DNA of 64,000 bases from Glandiceps talaboti (taxonomy: Eukaryota > Hemichordata > Enteropneusta > Spengelidae): positions 301,001 through 365,000 of the forward strand of contig NC_135570.1 in NCBI RefSeq assembly GCF_964340395.1, given 5' to 3'. Shown here one piece after another: positions 1 to 17,500 of the stretch. The notes beneath the pieces were generated by a model. It was given only the letters and a program-made list of their open reading frames with translations. It did no database searches and was not told the DNA's origin. How positions within the stretch are numbered: the stretch's first letter is position 1; every line of letters begins with the position of its first letter. Position numbers and translations under genes: made by a program.

Positions 1-902
1 GTATCATCTAAGTAGGGGATTTATTGTCCCTCGTCCTTTCAACGTCATAACCTACATGCCTCTTTACGGCACCGTCCAAAACACACCCGTAAATATGTGC
101 TCTGATTTGGGAGAATGCGTCCCTTAGGTTTCTCCATGGTATGACATACATCATGACGTACTCTCTATACAGCAATTGCCACAGTATATGTGGTGACGTG
201 AACTGGGGTCCCTAATGGAAATAGTACAATCAACAGTAGCTTTCTCTGAATATTTAAAAAAAAAACGTAGTGTTTTGGATCAGCAATTTATAACATTCTA
301 ATTGCCACAGACTGTGGTGGGTAAAGAGACAGACAACCACACATTAATAATAAACAGGCAAAAAGTTGTGAAAACATATCCTCTGTCCAATCTCGTCTAC
401 ACGGGTACTAAAAACAATTAAAACGAAAACCTCAATAAAATCATCAGAAGAAGAACACATTTATTCCTAGATCAATCAATTTATTTTCATTCATTCGATC
501 GATAACCCTTTTCTGACTCTTTCCTTTTATTGAAGCACACAAAGGTATTTAACACACACAAGACATATAGGGAACTATTGTAGTTGAACCATTCCCCTGT
601 GTCTTAATCAGACGAAAACGTATAGAGCTAGAATCATCAGGAAAAAACATTGTATCTAGATAAACCGGTTTGTGTACATCCCTCCAGTTACTATTAGAAT
701 GATTCATTAAAAGCCATAGCCATTTGACACCTGCACAACTAAGGGGAATATTCACCATTATAGTACCGTCCTCAAAGAAGAACTATAGAGCTCGGGGTTG
801 TGAATTAAACATTCACATTTTGGGTTATAAACAGGAAATCAAGTCTCTGTAAAGCGTTGCGTTACGCACTCACTAATACTTTCAGCAATCCTCCATATCT
901 TC
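1..902. other. Anonymous non-coding stretch
   Basis: AT-rich sequence with no recognisable gene. Short frames on the minus strand (for example 549-758) have no known motif. Confidence 0.5.
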
Positions 903-1436
903 AGTTAAATGTAAGCCTGTAACTGAAAACTAAACGTCGTATTCTGGCATACCAAGACACATATAAAAATTTCAAAATTTATGTTGTGTAGACTTAAATG
1001 TGAGCCTGTAACTAAAAACTAAACGTCGTATTCTGGCATACCAAGACACATATAAAAATTTCAAAATTTATGTTGTGTAGACTTAAATGTGAGCCTGTAA
1101 CTAAAAACTAAAAGTCGTATTCTGGCATACCAAGACACATATAAAAATTTCAAAATTTATGTTGTGTAGACTTAAATGTGTGCCTGTAACTAAAAACTAA
1201 ACGTCGTATTCTGGCATACCAAGACACATATAAAAATTTCAAAATTTATGTTGTGTAGACTTAAATGTGTGCCTGTAACTAAAAACTAAACGTCGTATTC
1301 TGGCATACCAAGACACGTATAAAAAATTCAAAATTTATGTTGTGTAGACTTAAATGTGAGCCTGTAACTAAAAACTAAACGTCGTATTCTGGCATACCAA
1401 GACACATATAAAAAATTCAAATTTAGGTTGTGTTGA
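903..1436. repeat. 89-bp tandem repeat, 6 copies
   Basis: Units begin at about 903, 992, 1081, 1170, 1259 and 1348 with TTAAATGTGAGCCTGTAACT. Copies are nearly identical; the first and last are the most diverged. The last copy decays at GTTGTGTTGACTA. Confidence 0.95.
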
Positions 1437-2550
1437 CTATTTGGACAATACTTCTAATCCCTTTACTATTATACATAACTTATTATTAGACTGTCTCGTT
1501 CTATGATTATATTTGTGGAATACCTGCACATTTATTTTATCTGTTTTATACATATAGCAGAGGAAGGATTTTGCTGTTGATCCAAATCTATGCTGCGGGT
1601 CATTCTTGCGTCAAATTGGATGCATCTACTCAGCAACCCACTGTTACTTTGTTCAAAACAACTCAAATCTTTCTCAGTTAAGCAAGAAACCACAGGAGCG
1701 ATATGTTTCAATTTTCCGGCTTCTTTTTGAACTGTTGATTCTTCACTAAACAAAGTACGGTAACTTCAAACCCTGGGATCAAAGAGACGGATGGCTTTAC
1801 AACATCTACCTGTACTAAATATTCTAGTAGCAAAGCATTACTTCCACAATCCAAAGCATGCATACCCTTTCTGTTCGTAATACAGAAATTGTATGCAAAT
1901 AGTGCACTAGTCAAAGGACTATGGATTTGTGATAGTGTGATCTCCATCCCTTATTACAGTAAGAATATAATCAACTCGAGACTACACAAATCCGTACTAT
2001 TAACACATGTAATATCAGCTCAGGAGGCACGAAGCGTACTAGGCAGCTCGTGAATAGCTCTGTGTTGATGATTTTCTTTACCTGGATGACTATGTGAAAG
2101 GTTACCGAACGAATATGAGAAATAACTCCATTCATGCATATATTTACCTGGAAGCAAAAAAACTGACAACAGTCACATCGGCGTTTCAGATGTGTATTAT
2201 TAACGATGTCAGCATCAACATTAAATTGACGAGACCTGCCAGGATATACAATTGCAACTGAAAAGCATATCTTGATAGGTGGTAGAGAGATGGAGTAGAG
2301 GTTACGAGGTCATTATGATAACGTTATCTTTGTGCCATGCGTCATTGAAATTCGCAAAAATTTGTTTTCTCACCAGCGAGTCGTTTTTTACTACAAACTA
2401 AACATTTCTCGTTTGTTGAAATGCGACTTTTGATTCCCCCCCCCACGTACACACACACACATACACAAACACACCGTTTGCCGCCACAAATCACTGGGTA
2501 AAATATATTGAAAATAGTCATAAATATCACAAGTTCTTGAAGTTTTACAA
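1437..2550. other. Anonymous non-coding stretch
   Basis: No gene recognised. Two short overlapping minus-strand frames (1532-1947) have no motif or splice context I can support. A C-run and an (AC)n tract lie at 2436-2476. Confidence 0.45.
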
Positions 2551-2595
2551 GTACATACATACATACATACATACATACATACATACATACATACA

Positions 2596-2627
<32 letters not shown>

Positions 2628-2703
2628 GGTGGTAGATTTTGTACATACATACATACATACATACATACATACATACATACATACATACATACATACATAC
2701 ATA
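2551..2703. repeat. (ACAT)n tetranucleotide array in two blocks
   Basis: Perfect ACAT repeats, interrupted near 2624-2643 by ATAGGTGGTAGATTTTGT. The open frames across it are low-complexity artefacts. Confidence 0.97.
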
Positions 2704-7370
<4,667 letters not shown>

Positions 7371-7374
7371 AAGC

Positions 7375-7419
<45 letters not shown>

Positions 7420-7440
7420 CATCATCATCATCATCATCAT

Positions 7441-7484
<44 letters not shown>
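7371..7484. repeat. Compound trinucleotide array (AAT)n-(ATC)n-(AAC)n
   Basis: Three adjacent perfect triplet blocks: AAT to about 7419, ATC to about 7440, AAC to 7484. Confidence 0.97.
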
Positions 7485-10400
7485 ATTCGGAAGTGTTGTT
7501 ATGATTTCATATATTTAGTATCATAATTGTCATTTACACCCAAACGTTTACAGGAGAATGGTTGTGTAATAGTCGTCTCCGTGACACGTAGAAACTAGTC
7601 ATTAACGGTACACAAAATATTTGCTAATATCACAAAGGAATTGCAACAATCTATAATAGGAAAACATTAAAATTTTGAGATAAAATTCCTTCGCTGTTTT
7701 TTTTGTCTGCTTTTCGTCGACCGTCATGGTAAAAAAGACTTATGTAACAACAACTGAGACTTGGCGGCTTATTGTTAGGTAAGTCACTATTGCATGGAAA
7801 CTAGTTATTGTCAACCATTCCGGTGGATACCACTCACTTTCAAATCATGTCGTTTCAGATTGCCGATGTCTGGTTATATACGGAAAAGACCTCTTTTCAG
7901 ACGCTGCTTTAAATGAATGCATTCAAGATGATCAATAATGAGGCGACTACATGCGAACACGTCGATGCGAAAATGGAAAACCACGTGCACAATTCCACAA
8001 TTCCAACAATGTTTCCATTTACTCTTTACGTTAAATCTTCTGGTACAACGATGTCCTCATTCGCTTAGCCTCGCCCTATCACTGGATTGTGTTTCTGACT
8101 GATAACTATTGATTGATGATTGCTAGAAGATTCTAACTCTCCCGAATGGCACACTTTGTAAATACTAAAGAGTAGAAACGTATCCTATGTGTTATGATGT
8201 TATCACTTATAGACGTGTCTCTCATCAAATCTCTTGTAAGTATGTATGTAGATATACTAGGTCATATAGATATACTTGTAAGTATGTATGTAGATATATA
8301 TACGGCTATCAAATCAGGTAGGAATTGTAAAGTGTGTCATACATCCAGAATAGGTAGAGTCGATTAAAATACAACGGATAATATTTCCATGGTGTTTGAT
8401 CGAAATTACAAGAAAGTATTGTTTTGATTTTAGTTCAAGCTTTTGGGTGTACACGTAATGTACTATACACATACAGCCTTTGTTTGTGTTAACGTTAAAT
8501 GTAAACAACACTTATACATTCTTTCTGGGCTATAAAAACAAAGTAAATGGTCTTCGACGGAAAGCCCTTTAAACGCCGTCGTATCTTCATGAAAGCCAGA
8601 GAAAGCTCATATAACTATAGTAAACATGCATTAGTTTTACTCTAATGTTCCGAGATAAACGTGATGCGAAGAAAACAGTACTAAGCTTATATGTCTTTTT
8701 CTTCCTCAATTCGATCATTTCTTAGGTCGCGATCCGTTTCTAGGTGACTTCTAAGGCCAAAACATGGTTTGTTGCAATGTGTATGTTCGTTTATCAAATC
8801 TAATTATAAGCTTGTTAAATGTCTTTATTTTCGCCACTGTTGCTTCTACAGTGATTTTTAACAAATATTACCAAAAAGCGCACTTTAATCATGACCTAGC
8901 CAAATGATATATTATTGTGGTTCCCGAGCTAATACAACAGAAATACAATGCAACTGAATTCAGTATATTATCGTGACATTTCGAAAGAGATAAAACTAAA
9001 AAAAACGACCTCATTTCAAGTAATCAAGAGATTATCAAGTCAACTATCAATCAAAAGTGCGTCCATTAGAAATGAAACTCAATGCATTACCGAGATTTTA
9101 GTCTTGTAACGTGAATTTAGGGCATCAGAGATGAAATCTGAAAATATATATAACTACATAGTGTATTAAGGGCATTCTAGTATGCTCATGCGATAAATGT
9201 GCATTAATCAGTTGTCAGTCCTTATGCATCCAAAAAGAACACCTTAGCTTTAGGAAAAAGTTAAAACTGCGATCTATACGATAGCATACATGTTTCTTTT
9301 ACAAACGAGTCACATACCTTGAAGGTAGATATTACGTCGCGATCGATACCTAATTTTCAAAGTTATTGTTTTTTTTATGATTATGAATATCATTTCCGAG
9401 GTAAATTTTAATAAGTACCACAGTGAGGAGTGCTGGAGAGGTAAGATTCGTTTTTCCTTTGAAGCCCTCATTATGTTGACATTTAAAAATATTTAAATCA
9501 CAATATACATCAGTATAAAGACACATACAGTACTTCCAGTTATACAAATTGAAAATTGGACACTCAGTAATATTACAAAGATTACAACGTTGTGTGTATA
9601 GCAAATGAATATTGTCTTAAAGATCTTAGCCTGCTTTAAATAAATGAACTAGTCTTTATTTACCTACAGACAACAGAACAAACAAATCACATCTCCAATT
9701 TGTTTTGGACAAGTATACATGTACATTTCAAACTAGTAGGAGAGAAGTTAGAATAAACTAATCGATAATAAATTAACACCTGATGTTCTCATAAAAATGA
9801 TAAAGTAATAATACAGAGGAAGAACCACGAAATATCATAAAGTGATTGAATCAAGGCAAGCAGATACAAAATATAAATGTAACCTTGGAAATCATTTATG
9901 CACAAATCTTAATGATTACTTTTTATCCTAAAATAAATGAATGAAAATGCATTCGACTTGATTATGAGAGTATAGTCTGTGCGTCAAGCCTAATCATACA
10001 GAGCTACCAAAGACATCTTTAGCTATTTTACGTACACCGTGATACGTGTATATGTAAGTTACAGGCACGTCTAAGAACTAATGGCTTCCCAGAGTGCAAT
10101 TTTATGTCATTTACACACGACCTTCCGAACAATTTACTCATACGCACTGACTTCAATCGATGCGCCATTATGAGGAGGTCACCCGCGTAATACAAGGTGA
10201 CAGGGACAAAAGCGGATGTAAAACTACTATACTGTCAAAGGAGAGCATGTATACGACAAAATAAAGTGACAAATCTTTGTTATATAAAGTATTATGAGTA
10301 ATAACTTGGTGATGTGAATCACTAATTTAGTAAATGGCACAACATACCAAATTGACATTTTGTAATAAAGAGAGTGAAAGAAGCCTCGTTTTATATCGTT

Positions 10401-10630
10401 GTATTTGGCAACTTTGACCATGATAAAATCAAAATTACAAATGCAGTACATAAAAGCGACAAGATTAGTGATAAATTATTGGACAATGTGTCTCTATGAA
10501 CATATTACTTGGTTTAATTTCCTGGATTAGAACCAAGGCGTTCATTCCACTGCTTTACTTATCTGGAGAACGTAATGTACCTTGTTAAAGCGGTATGGAC
10601 ATTACAACACAAACTCAGACAGACAGCAGA

Positions 10631-10631
<1 letters not shown>
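7485..10631. other. Anonymous non-coding stretch
   Basis: No gene recognised. A short motif (GTAAGTATGTATGTAGATAT) occurs twice, about 44 bp apart, at 8236-8300. Minus-strand frames at 8314, 9350 and 10227 are unsupported. Confidence 0.45.
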
Positions 10632-10676
<45 letters not shown>

Positions 10677-10817
10677 CGCGCGCACGCACACAACTCCACA
10701 CCACGTGCACACCACACCACACACCGCACTGCACCACACCACATCACAACACACCACACCACACACCGCACCGCACCGCACCACACCACACCACACCACA
10801 CCACACCACACCACACA
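10632..10817. repeat. (AC)n followed by ACACC/GCACC pentamer array
   Basis: (AC)n runs to about 10672. From 10690 to 10817 comes a degenerate CACCA pentamer array with CACCG and CATCA variants. The minus strand is G/T-rich (TGTGG). Confidence 0.95.
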
Positions 10818-10865
10818 AAGCACAGAACTTTAGTCATATTGATTTAGCATTTCTGAAGTGACGCA

Positions 10866-11028
10866 CGTATATGCCAAGCAGATGCATGGTCCTTACAATG
10901 AACAATGGCATAAATCTGTACGTATATGCCAAGCAGATGCACGGTCCTTACAATGAACAATGGCATAAATCTGTACGTATATGCCAAGCAGATGCACGGT
11001 CCTTACAATGAACAATGGCATAAATCTA
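10866..11028. repeat. 55-bp tandem repeat, 3 copies
   Basis: Units start at 10866, 10921 and 10976 with CGTATATGCCAAGCAGATGC. Copies are almost identical; the third ends at AAATCTATCTG. Confidence 0.95.
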
Positions 11029-11112
11029 TCTGTTCGAGTAACACGGTTAATAATGCTGTTGCTGCATCTGTAGTTTTCCTGGAGCAGAAGAGAGCGTTTC
11101 CACTGCACCGTA

Positions 11113-11891
11113 GGAGCAGATGATAATTACCAATCGAGACAGTTTTTTGCGATTTTATCAGGGCTCAAAGCCGCTGTCATTAATGATTAAATCACCGCCG
11201 TATGGTGGCCCGGTCAGGTTATCGACCACGATACCATAGGAGTCTACACGTTGCTGTGGTCAACGTAACTTACTGTTTGCTTGCTCGCGTTGATATGTCA
11301 AATGCGCGAATAGGTACTATTCCTGAACGGCTTTTCTTGAATTTTTCAGTACCTTGAAAAGTTGTGTGAAGAGAATTAGAAAAAATGGCAAAGCCTAAAT
11401 TTCGGCAATCAACAGCCCTGGCAGAAAAGGCGAAATTTGGGCCATAACGCTAACATTACATATCACGTTTTCGGACTCAATGGCAACAGAAATATTTTTA
11501 AAACTATGAACTATTTCTTACTTGATAACGAAGTTGACTAGTAGATAATATATAGAGGAATACTCACTAATTTCCGGGGGAAAAGAACATATAGTTTGTG
11601 GACAGGACCGTCACGTGTCAACCCTTGTGCAGGTGTCGTCTGCTACAGCCGCAGCTGTGGGATTTACCCCCATTTGACCCTTGACCCCGCGCAATGCCCA
11701 TAGGGAATACTAACATAACTACAAAATTGTAAAGGGGCATATTGTAATGAACCGTTCAGTGGCAGTGCGGTCTTAGAGATCATTTGTTGATTAATAAACA
11801 CTGCGCATTAAATAGACATAAACGTTTACTGCTTATATTTTAATGTCCAAAGTTCGCTATACGAAAAAATGTGTCCCTTTTTCATGTTTTT

Positions 11892-11927
<36 letters not shown>

Positions 11928-11964
11928 GTAGTTTGACAGGAAAAAAGAGACATTTATTTCGACG
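11113..11964. mobile_element. Dispersed repeat family, copy A (longer copy)
   Basis: This segment matches 41251-41850 in inverted orientation, from GGAGCAGATGATAATTACC to AGAGACATTTATTTCGA. Copy A carries about 250-300 bp (roughly 11151-11428) missing from copy B, and a longer internal (GTT)n at 11892-11928. No terminal inverted repeats or coding capacity were seen, so the class is undetermined (possibly a non-autonomous element). Confidence 0.8.
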
Positions 11965-11972
11965 ACATTTCG

Positions 11973-11995
11973 ACATACATACATACATACATACA

Positions 11996-12055
<60 letters not shown>

Positions 12056-12179
12056 TTCATACATACATACATACATACATACATACATACATACACACAC
12101 ACATACATACATACATACATACATACATACATACATACATACATACATACATACATACATACATACATACATACATACA

Positions 12180-12211
<32 letters not shown>

Positions 12212-12294
12212 AACATACATACATACATACATACATACATACATACATACATACATACATACATACATACATACATACATACATACATACACAC
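11973..12294. repeat. (ACAT)n tetranucleotide array in the 3' flank of receptor A
   Basis: About 320 bp of ACAT with short (AC)n interruptions near 12036-12054 and 12092-12103. It lies about 50 bp beyond the receptor A stop codon, so it may be transcribed in the 3' UTR. Long Tyr/His/Ile or Met/Cys/Val frames through it are artefacts. Confidence 0.96.
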
Positions 12295-12341
12295 ATGCCA
12301 GTCTATACTATTTGTACAGTTTTAAATACAAGTCACATTCT

Positions 12342-12581
12342 CTAAGTTATCTCTGGTCCAATTTGTTCCGGTCTCTTCTTTGTTTCCTGTACTTCAATAA
12401 CCTTGCGCATTGATTTTGACGAAGACGCTTGAGATCTTCTTAAGAAGGACACGGACGAAAGAGATATTGTTCTCGTTGCCGAGACACTTGATCGACTTTG
12501 TATAGTCCTAGAACGCAATCGTGATTGTCGTTCCCCAAATAAGAACAGAGAAGTTCGATGCATGAGGGCTTTGAGGTCGTT
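12342..12581 (-). CDS. Receptor A coding exon 4 (cytoplasmic tail)
   Basis: 79 codons plus TAG, after an AATGCAG acceptor. It starts NDLKALMHRTS and is rich in Ser, Thr and Arg (for example ISLSSVSFLRRSQ), a likely kinase and arrestin target. There is no cysteine for palmitoylation. The same tail layout in receptor B (NDLTALTHRTS, FSLSSVSFLKRSQ) confirms the exon, although the last 25 or so residues diverge. The nearest minus-strand AATAAA is at 11954-11959, beyond the tetranucleotide array and inside a dispersed repeat, so the true 3' end is uncertain. Confidence 0.9.
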   Translation of the reverse strand, partial: NDLKALMHRTSLFLFGERQSRLRSRTIQSRSSVSATRTISLSSVSFLRRSQASSSKSMRKVIEVQETKKRPEQIGPEIT

Positions 12582-14437
12582 CTGCATTAAAAATAAAAAA
12601 TAGAAATAAGTATGTCTTCTTTATAAATCTCGTGATTATACTGAATCTAAGAAATATTTTACAAGGACACAGCATTTTTACAGATCAGTGAATTGTGCTC
12701 TTTGTATGAATTAATCCTGTATCACCATAGTAACCAAATTACAACATACCGTAGATTAGATATTATCTAAAAATACCAATCATGTAATGCACTCAAGGGT
12801 AAACATTTCAGTACAAATACCAATAGTCAATCTACTACCAATATATTATTATTAACCCAGCTATCCAATTAGAATGTATCTCCTTATGCAATTTCCACAA
12901 CAGTGTATTTTTTTCTTATTATGAGACGATCTTATGCTCCTGTTTTTAATATGTTGGAACCTAGCGTGTTTTGCTATGTCTGGAAATCATCACTGTGACA
13001 GTGTCTGTGTCCCCAAAGTATGCAATCTTACGTTAGCTTAATTCATAGAATATGCTGATTTTAACATACCCTAAAGGCGTCATTCAGAAAGCCATAGATG
13101 AAAGGATTGACAAAACTATCAGCCATTGCCAGCCATAAAACTGTGCAGTTTAATATCCTCATGGTATCTTGGTATCGTAGGTCACCATATAAGCGTGGGT
13201 AAAATATGGTAATGATCTTGAAAACGTGGACAGGCAACCAGCATATGGTAAAGAGGACGACAACAATTATCAACATCTTGATAACCTAAAAAGTAAGACA
13301 GGTAAAATGATCTCATTTATTGTACAAACTGAATAACAAATGTATTATGAATTCCTAAATCGGATAAAGAATGCTTTAACGCTTAGAGAGATTCCATCCG
13401 TTGTTACCATAGTAACTGAATAAAGAATAAAATACGTGATGATTACAAGTGAAATAAAAATTGAAAGTCATGACTTACAGGTAACACATTGAAGTTGTAA
13501 AAAATATTGAATAACTGTAAAGACGTATACTGCCTATATTTTGGGGCTAACTTGCAGTGTTGTCACTTGATAAGCAAATTCAAAGCGCATATCATAAAAC
13601 ATTGATGTTTCATTTGAATATTAAAGCATTCTTTGTTGATATTGCTAAAATTTCTCCAGGCTTTGAAGAATGGTCTATAGAAAAGTGAATTGCGCGATGG
13701 GATTATTATCTTGCGGTAAGATAATTTTTTAAACGTCAGAAAGTAATATTTCGTTTAACATTTCATGAATGGTAACACAATATCTCTATGCATTTGTGTT
13801 CTTTATCTCGCAAGCTACCCAAAATGCCTATGTTCGATAAAACACACTTGACATTATTAAAACACAAGCGTAACTAAGTTTGTCAAACAACGTAGATGAG
13901 AATATATTACGTACACGTAATTGTACATGTAAAGTATCATTTAACTTTTTAAACATACTCGCCTTTTTCTTTGCTTTTGCTTGACTCTGGTCTCTTACTT
14001 GGTCTGCATTACCAGGTATAGTTCGACCCCATAGACGAACACCAATACTGCAATACGTGTAAGCAAGTATGCACAGAGGAATAACATAGGCTATAGCCAT
14101 CATGAATATCTCATATACTTTGGCGAATTTGAACTCCGAAAGCCATTCTTTACAGAAGTAAATGGTTTGACCATAATCGTCGATTTTTTCCACTCTTACA
14201 AAAACTGTCTGCAAAGTCCCCATGGATAAAGCTATCGACCATATGATGATGAATACTATCTTCGCTCTATTCTTAGTGACTCTCACCTTCAATGGATATA
14301 TAACGGCAAAATAACGGTCTATGCCAACTGCCGTAAGTGTAAGAATATTGACAATAGTCGAAACCTACAGACAAAAATATATGCAAACAAACACTATAAT
14401 TAGTGTGTGTTGGGGAATCTAGTTTTGGGAAGAATAT

Positions 14438-14524
<87 letters not shown>

Positions 14525-17500
14525 TGCGTTTGAGAGTATGGACAAGATTACCATATGTACATGTATCCTTACATCGTATGAAGGAAGAACCAAATTTCTT
14601 GAAAGGACGCCATGTTTTTTTATTGTCATGGTTACAAACTGCGATTTTATGTAGCATGTATCTATAACCATAAAATTAAGACAATCCTTGACAACATATA
14701 CAATGAAGTTTGTTATATCAATTTGCATGTGTGGGTTTATACATCTGCACTATTTCTATATTGATGTCAACCTGTCCCAAGATAGCAAAGGTCCGTCCAC
14801 ATCTGACACAGACTTCTTAAGTTGTCAAACTGATACAATACAGGTACATACATTTTTAGAACGTTACAGGGAAGTATGTGTTGGGATTTTATACAAGAAC
14901 GAACATTTATAACCAGTTATAATACACTTTGAACTCATCGTGTGAATAATGTTTGCACGCTTCAGAAAAAAACTATACGTTTTGCAGGAGTAAAGGAAAT
15001 CACACCACATAGCCTAACGCACCCCCACCCCCACCACCACCACCACTACATACACACAGATACACACATAGAGACACACAGAGACACACATACATACACA
15101 CACAGAAACAAACAAACAAACAAACAAATAAACAAACAACACCATCATCATAGTTTAAGTGGTGTATTCGTACAATATAATGAATGTTTTTTTTTACTTT
15201 GTATAGCACACGTCAGGCCTTTCAATTTAAGGTTTCTAAGTCTAGACATATTCCGAGCAAACTTACAAAGATTTCCCGAGCAAACTGAGAAGTAAATGTC
15301 ACAGATAATATTCCTAGAGGCAATAGGCCGAGCGTATATTGTGGAGCGAAATGGACGTGGACATTTCATTATAAAGAGAGTGGGATGAACGGTAATCGAG
15401 ATACCTGGGAGCGTGGATGGTAGTCGGAAAGAGTTGTTCTATTGATAATTTATATTTAATTATCGTACGTTACCATGCAAATGAATAATTTAAGGTCAAA
15501 CTCAGCGTCGCAGTTCATCAAGAACAGTTACTTCCTATTTGCTTTCTCCTCACTCTAATGATTTCCCGTTCAGGGATTATTTCACTTCAAATATTATTAA
15601 TTCATGAACAAGTCTCATTGGACTCAAATTAAAGAGTATTTTTCTGATAATCTGATCTTCAAACTTACTTTAAATTGACTTATTTCTGCCCAAATTATTT
15701 TTAGTTGTGATGGCTGTGGATAGTTTGACTATACAAACTTATAGCCCAAAGACATTATGCGTTTGGTGTATTGACTGCGATTCACGACTGGTACTAGTAG
15801 AAGACAAGACGACAGTACTCACTACCTATAGGTAGGATGTACATTTGGTGTATTAACTGTGAGTCACGACTAGTACTAGTGGAAGACCAGACAATACTCA
15901 CTACCTATAGGTACGATGTAAGATTGTTTAACGATGCATATAGGATTTGTATACACACATATGTCCTACAGCAAGTAGTAGAGTATAACATAGGAATAGC
16001 AATGGTTTTATTATCATATTGGTGTATAACATTTTCCGATCGAATTGAAGGTAGTTTTAAGCATATCCTGAAAATGGACTTCGGCGACAGCTCAAAGATT
16101 TATTTGCATAGTGTAAGGCTTTGTTTAATGTACGTCATGGTCTAAACCAATTCAATGTCTTGATACCAAAATAGCGTTAAAGTGAAGATGTTAGCAAACT
16201 CTTTTATAGTGATACACAGCAGTTAAAGTACTGTATTTAATAGCGTCCTACTTTGGTATATTTACATAACTATTTATTGCACCTGCTATTCCAATTTCAA
16301 CCTTCATGTAATAGTTTGCCATCCAGAAGAAAGACTTTTATTCATGTTTCACAGTCGTCATTATTAACCTCATTGCGTAAATGGTACATATACTTATACA
16401 TTCAAAATTAACCTCATTGCGTAAATGGTACATATACTTATACATTCAAAATTAACCTCATTGCGTAAATGGTACATATACTTATACATTCAAAATTAAC
16501 CTCATTGCGTAAATGGTACATATAATTATACACTCAAAATTAACCTCATTGCGTAAATGGTATATATACTTATACATTCAAAATTAACCTCATTGCGTAA
16601 ATGGTACATATACTTATACATTCAAAATTAACCTCATTGCGTAAATGGTACATATACTTATACATTCAAAATTAACCTCATTGCGTAAATGGTACATATA
16701 CTTATACATTCAAAATTAACCTCATTGCGTAAATGGTACATATACTTATACATTCAAAATTAACCTCATTGCGTTAATGGTACATATACTTATACATTCA
16801 AAATTAACGTACTTCATTTCTTCTCCTAGTTGATTACATTTATGTTGTGTGTATATTGATACTACATATAAATGTATATAGTAACGTTGTTTAGATTTAC
16901 TACCTTAATCAATCACAGAGAGCAGCGAGAATGAGATCTAGTGTTGTTTTTTTCTTTCCCCGTGTATTGACGAATTATAAAATAGAGAGAATAACGTGTT
17001 CTTTTTGCTGAATATTCACTTTTTTAATATTTCCTGTTTTCCTTATTCCCAAATCCCCTTACCATCAGTTAATGAAGACGCTTTTAATTTTATATTTTAA
17101 AGCGATCACTACTCTCTGATCAAACAATGGAAAATATCTCTGGTTTGGATAATTCTCAAAAGTTAAGAACGTAAAGTAAATGGTCATCGGTACTGATACC
17201 ATAAAATTAAGGAGAATGGTAAGACTCTAAGAGCAGGAAAGAATGACAAGATGATGAAGATCAATAGAGAGAGCATATTTAGCCAGGAAAGAAGATGTGA
17301 AATTCTATTCTTTATTTCGTCAGTAGAGAGGAGAGCAACAGACATTATACATTTCTTCACACACATTGACAAAATTAAAATTACTGATCACGTGCTCCCC
17401 CTACTTGTGGCTTTATATAAGTGGCATTCCAGACACGAACACAAAATGTCCATTAGTAACGTTGGTCACAAATAACCTTACTATACATTATTAAAACATG

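Noticed and set aside
903-1436. Possible CRISPR-like array
   Set aside because: Units are contiguous 89-bp tandem copies without unique spacers, in an animal genome.
11843-12325. Tyr/His/Ile and Met/Cys/Val repeat proteins on both strands
   Set aside because: Pure tetranucleotide microsatellite translation. The same applies to 2342-2757, 4278-4704, 40632-41055, 46032-46549 and 59195-59468.
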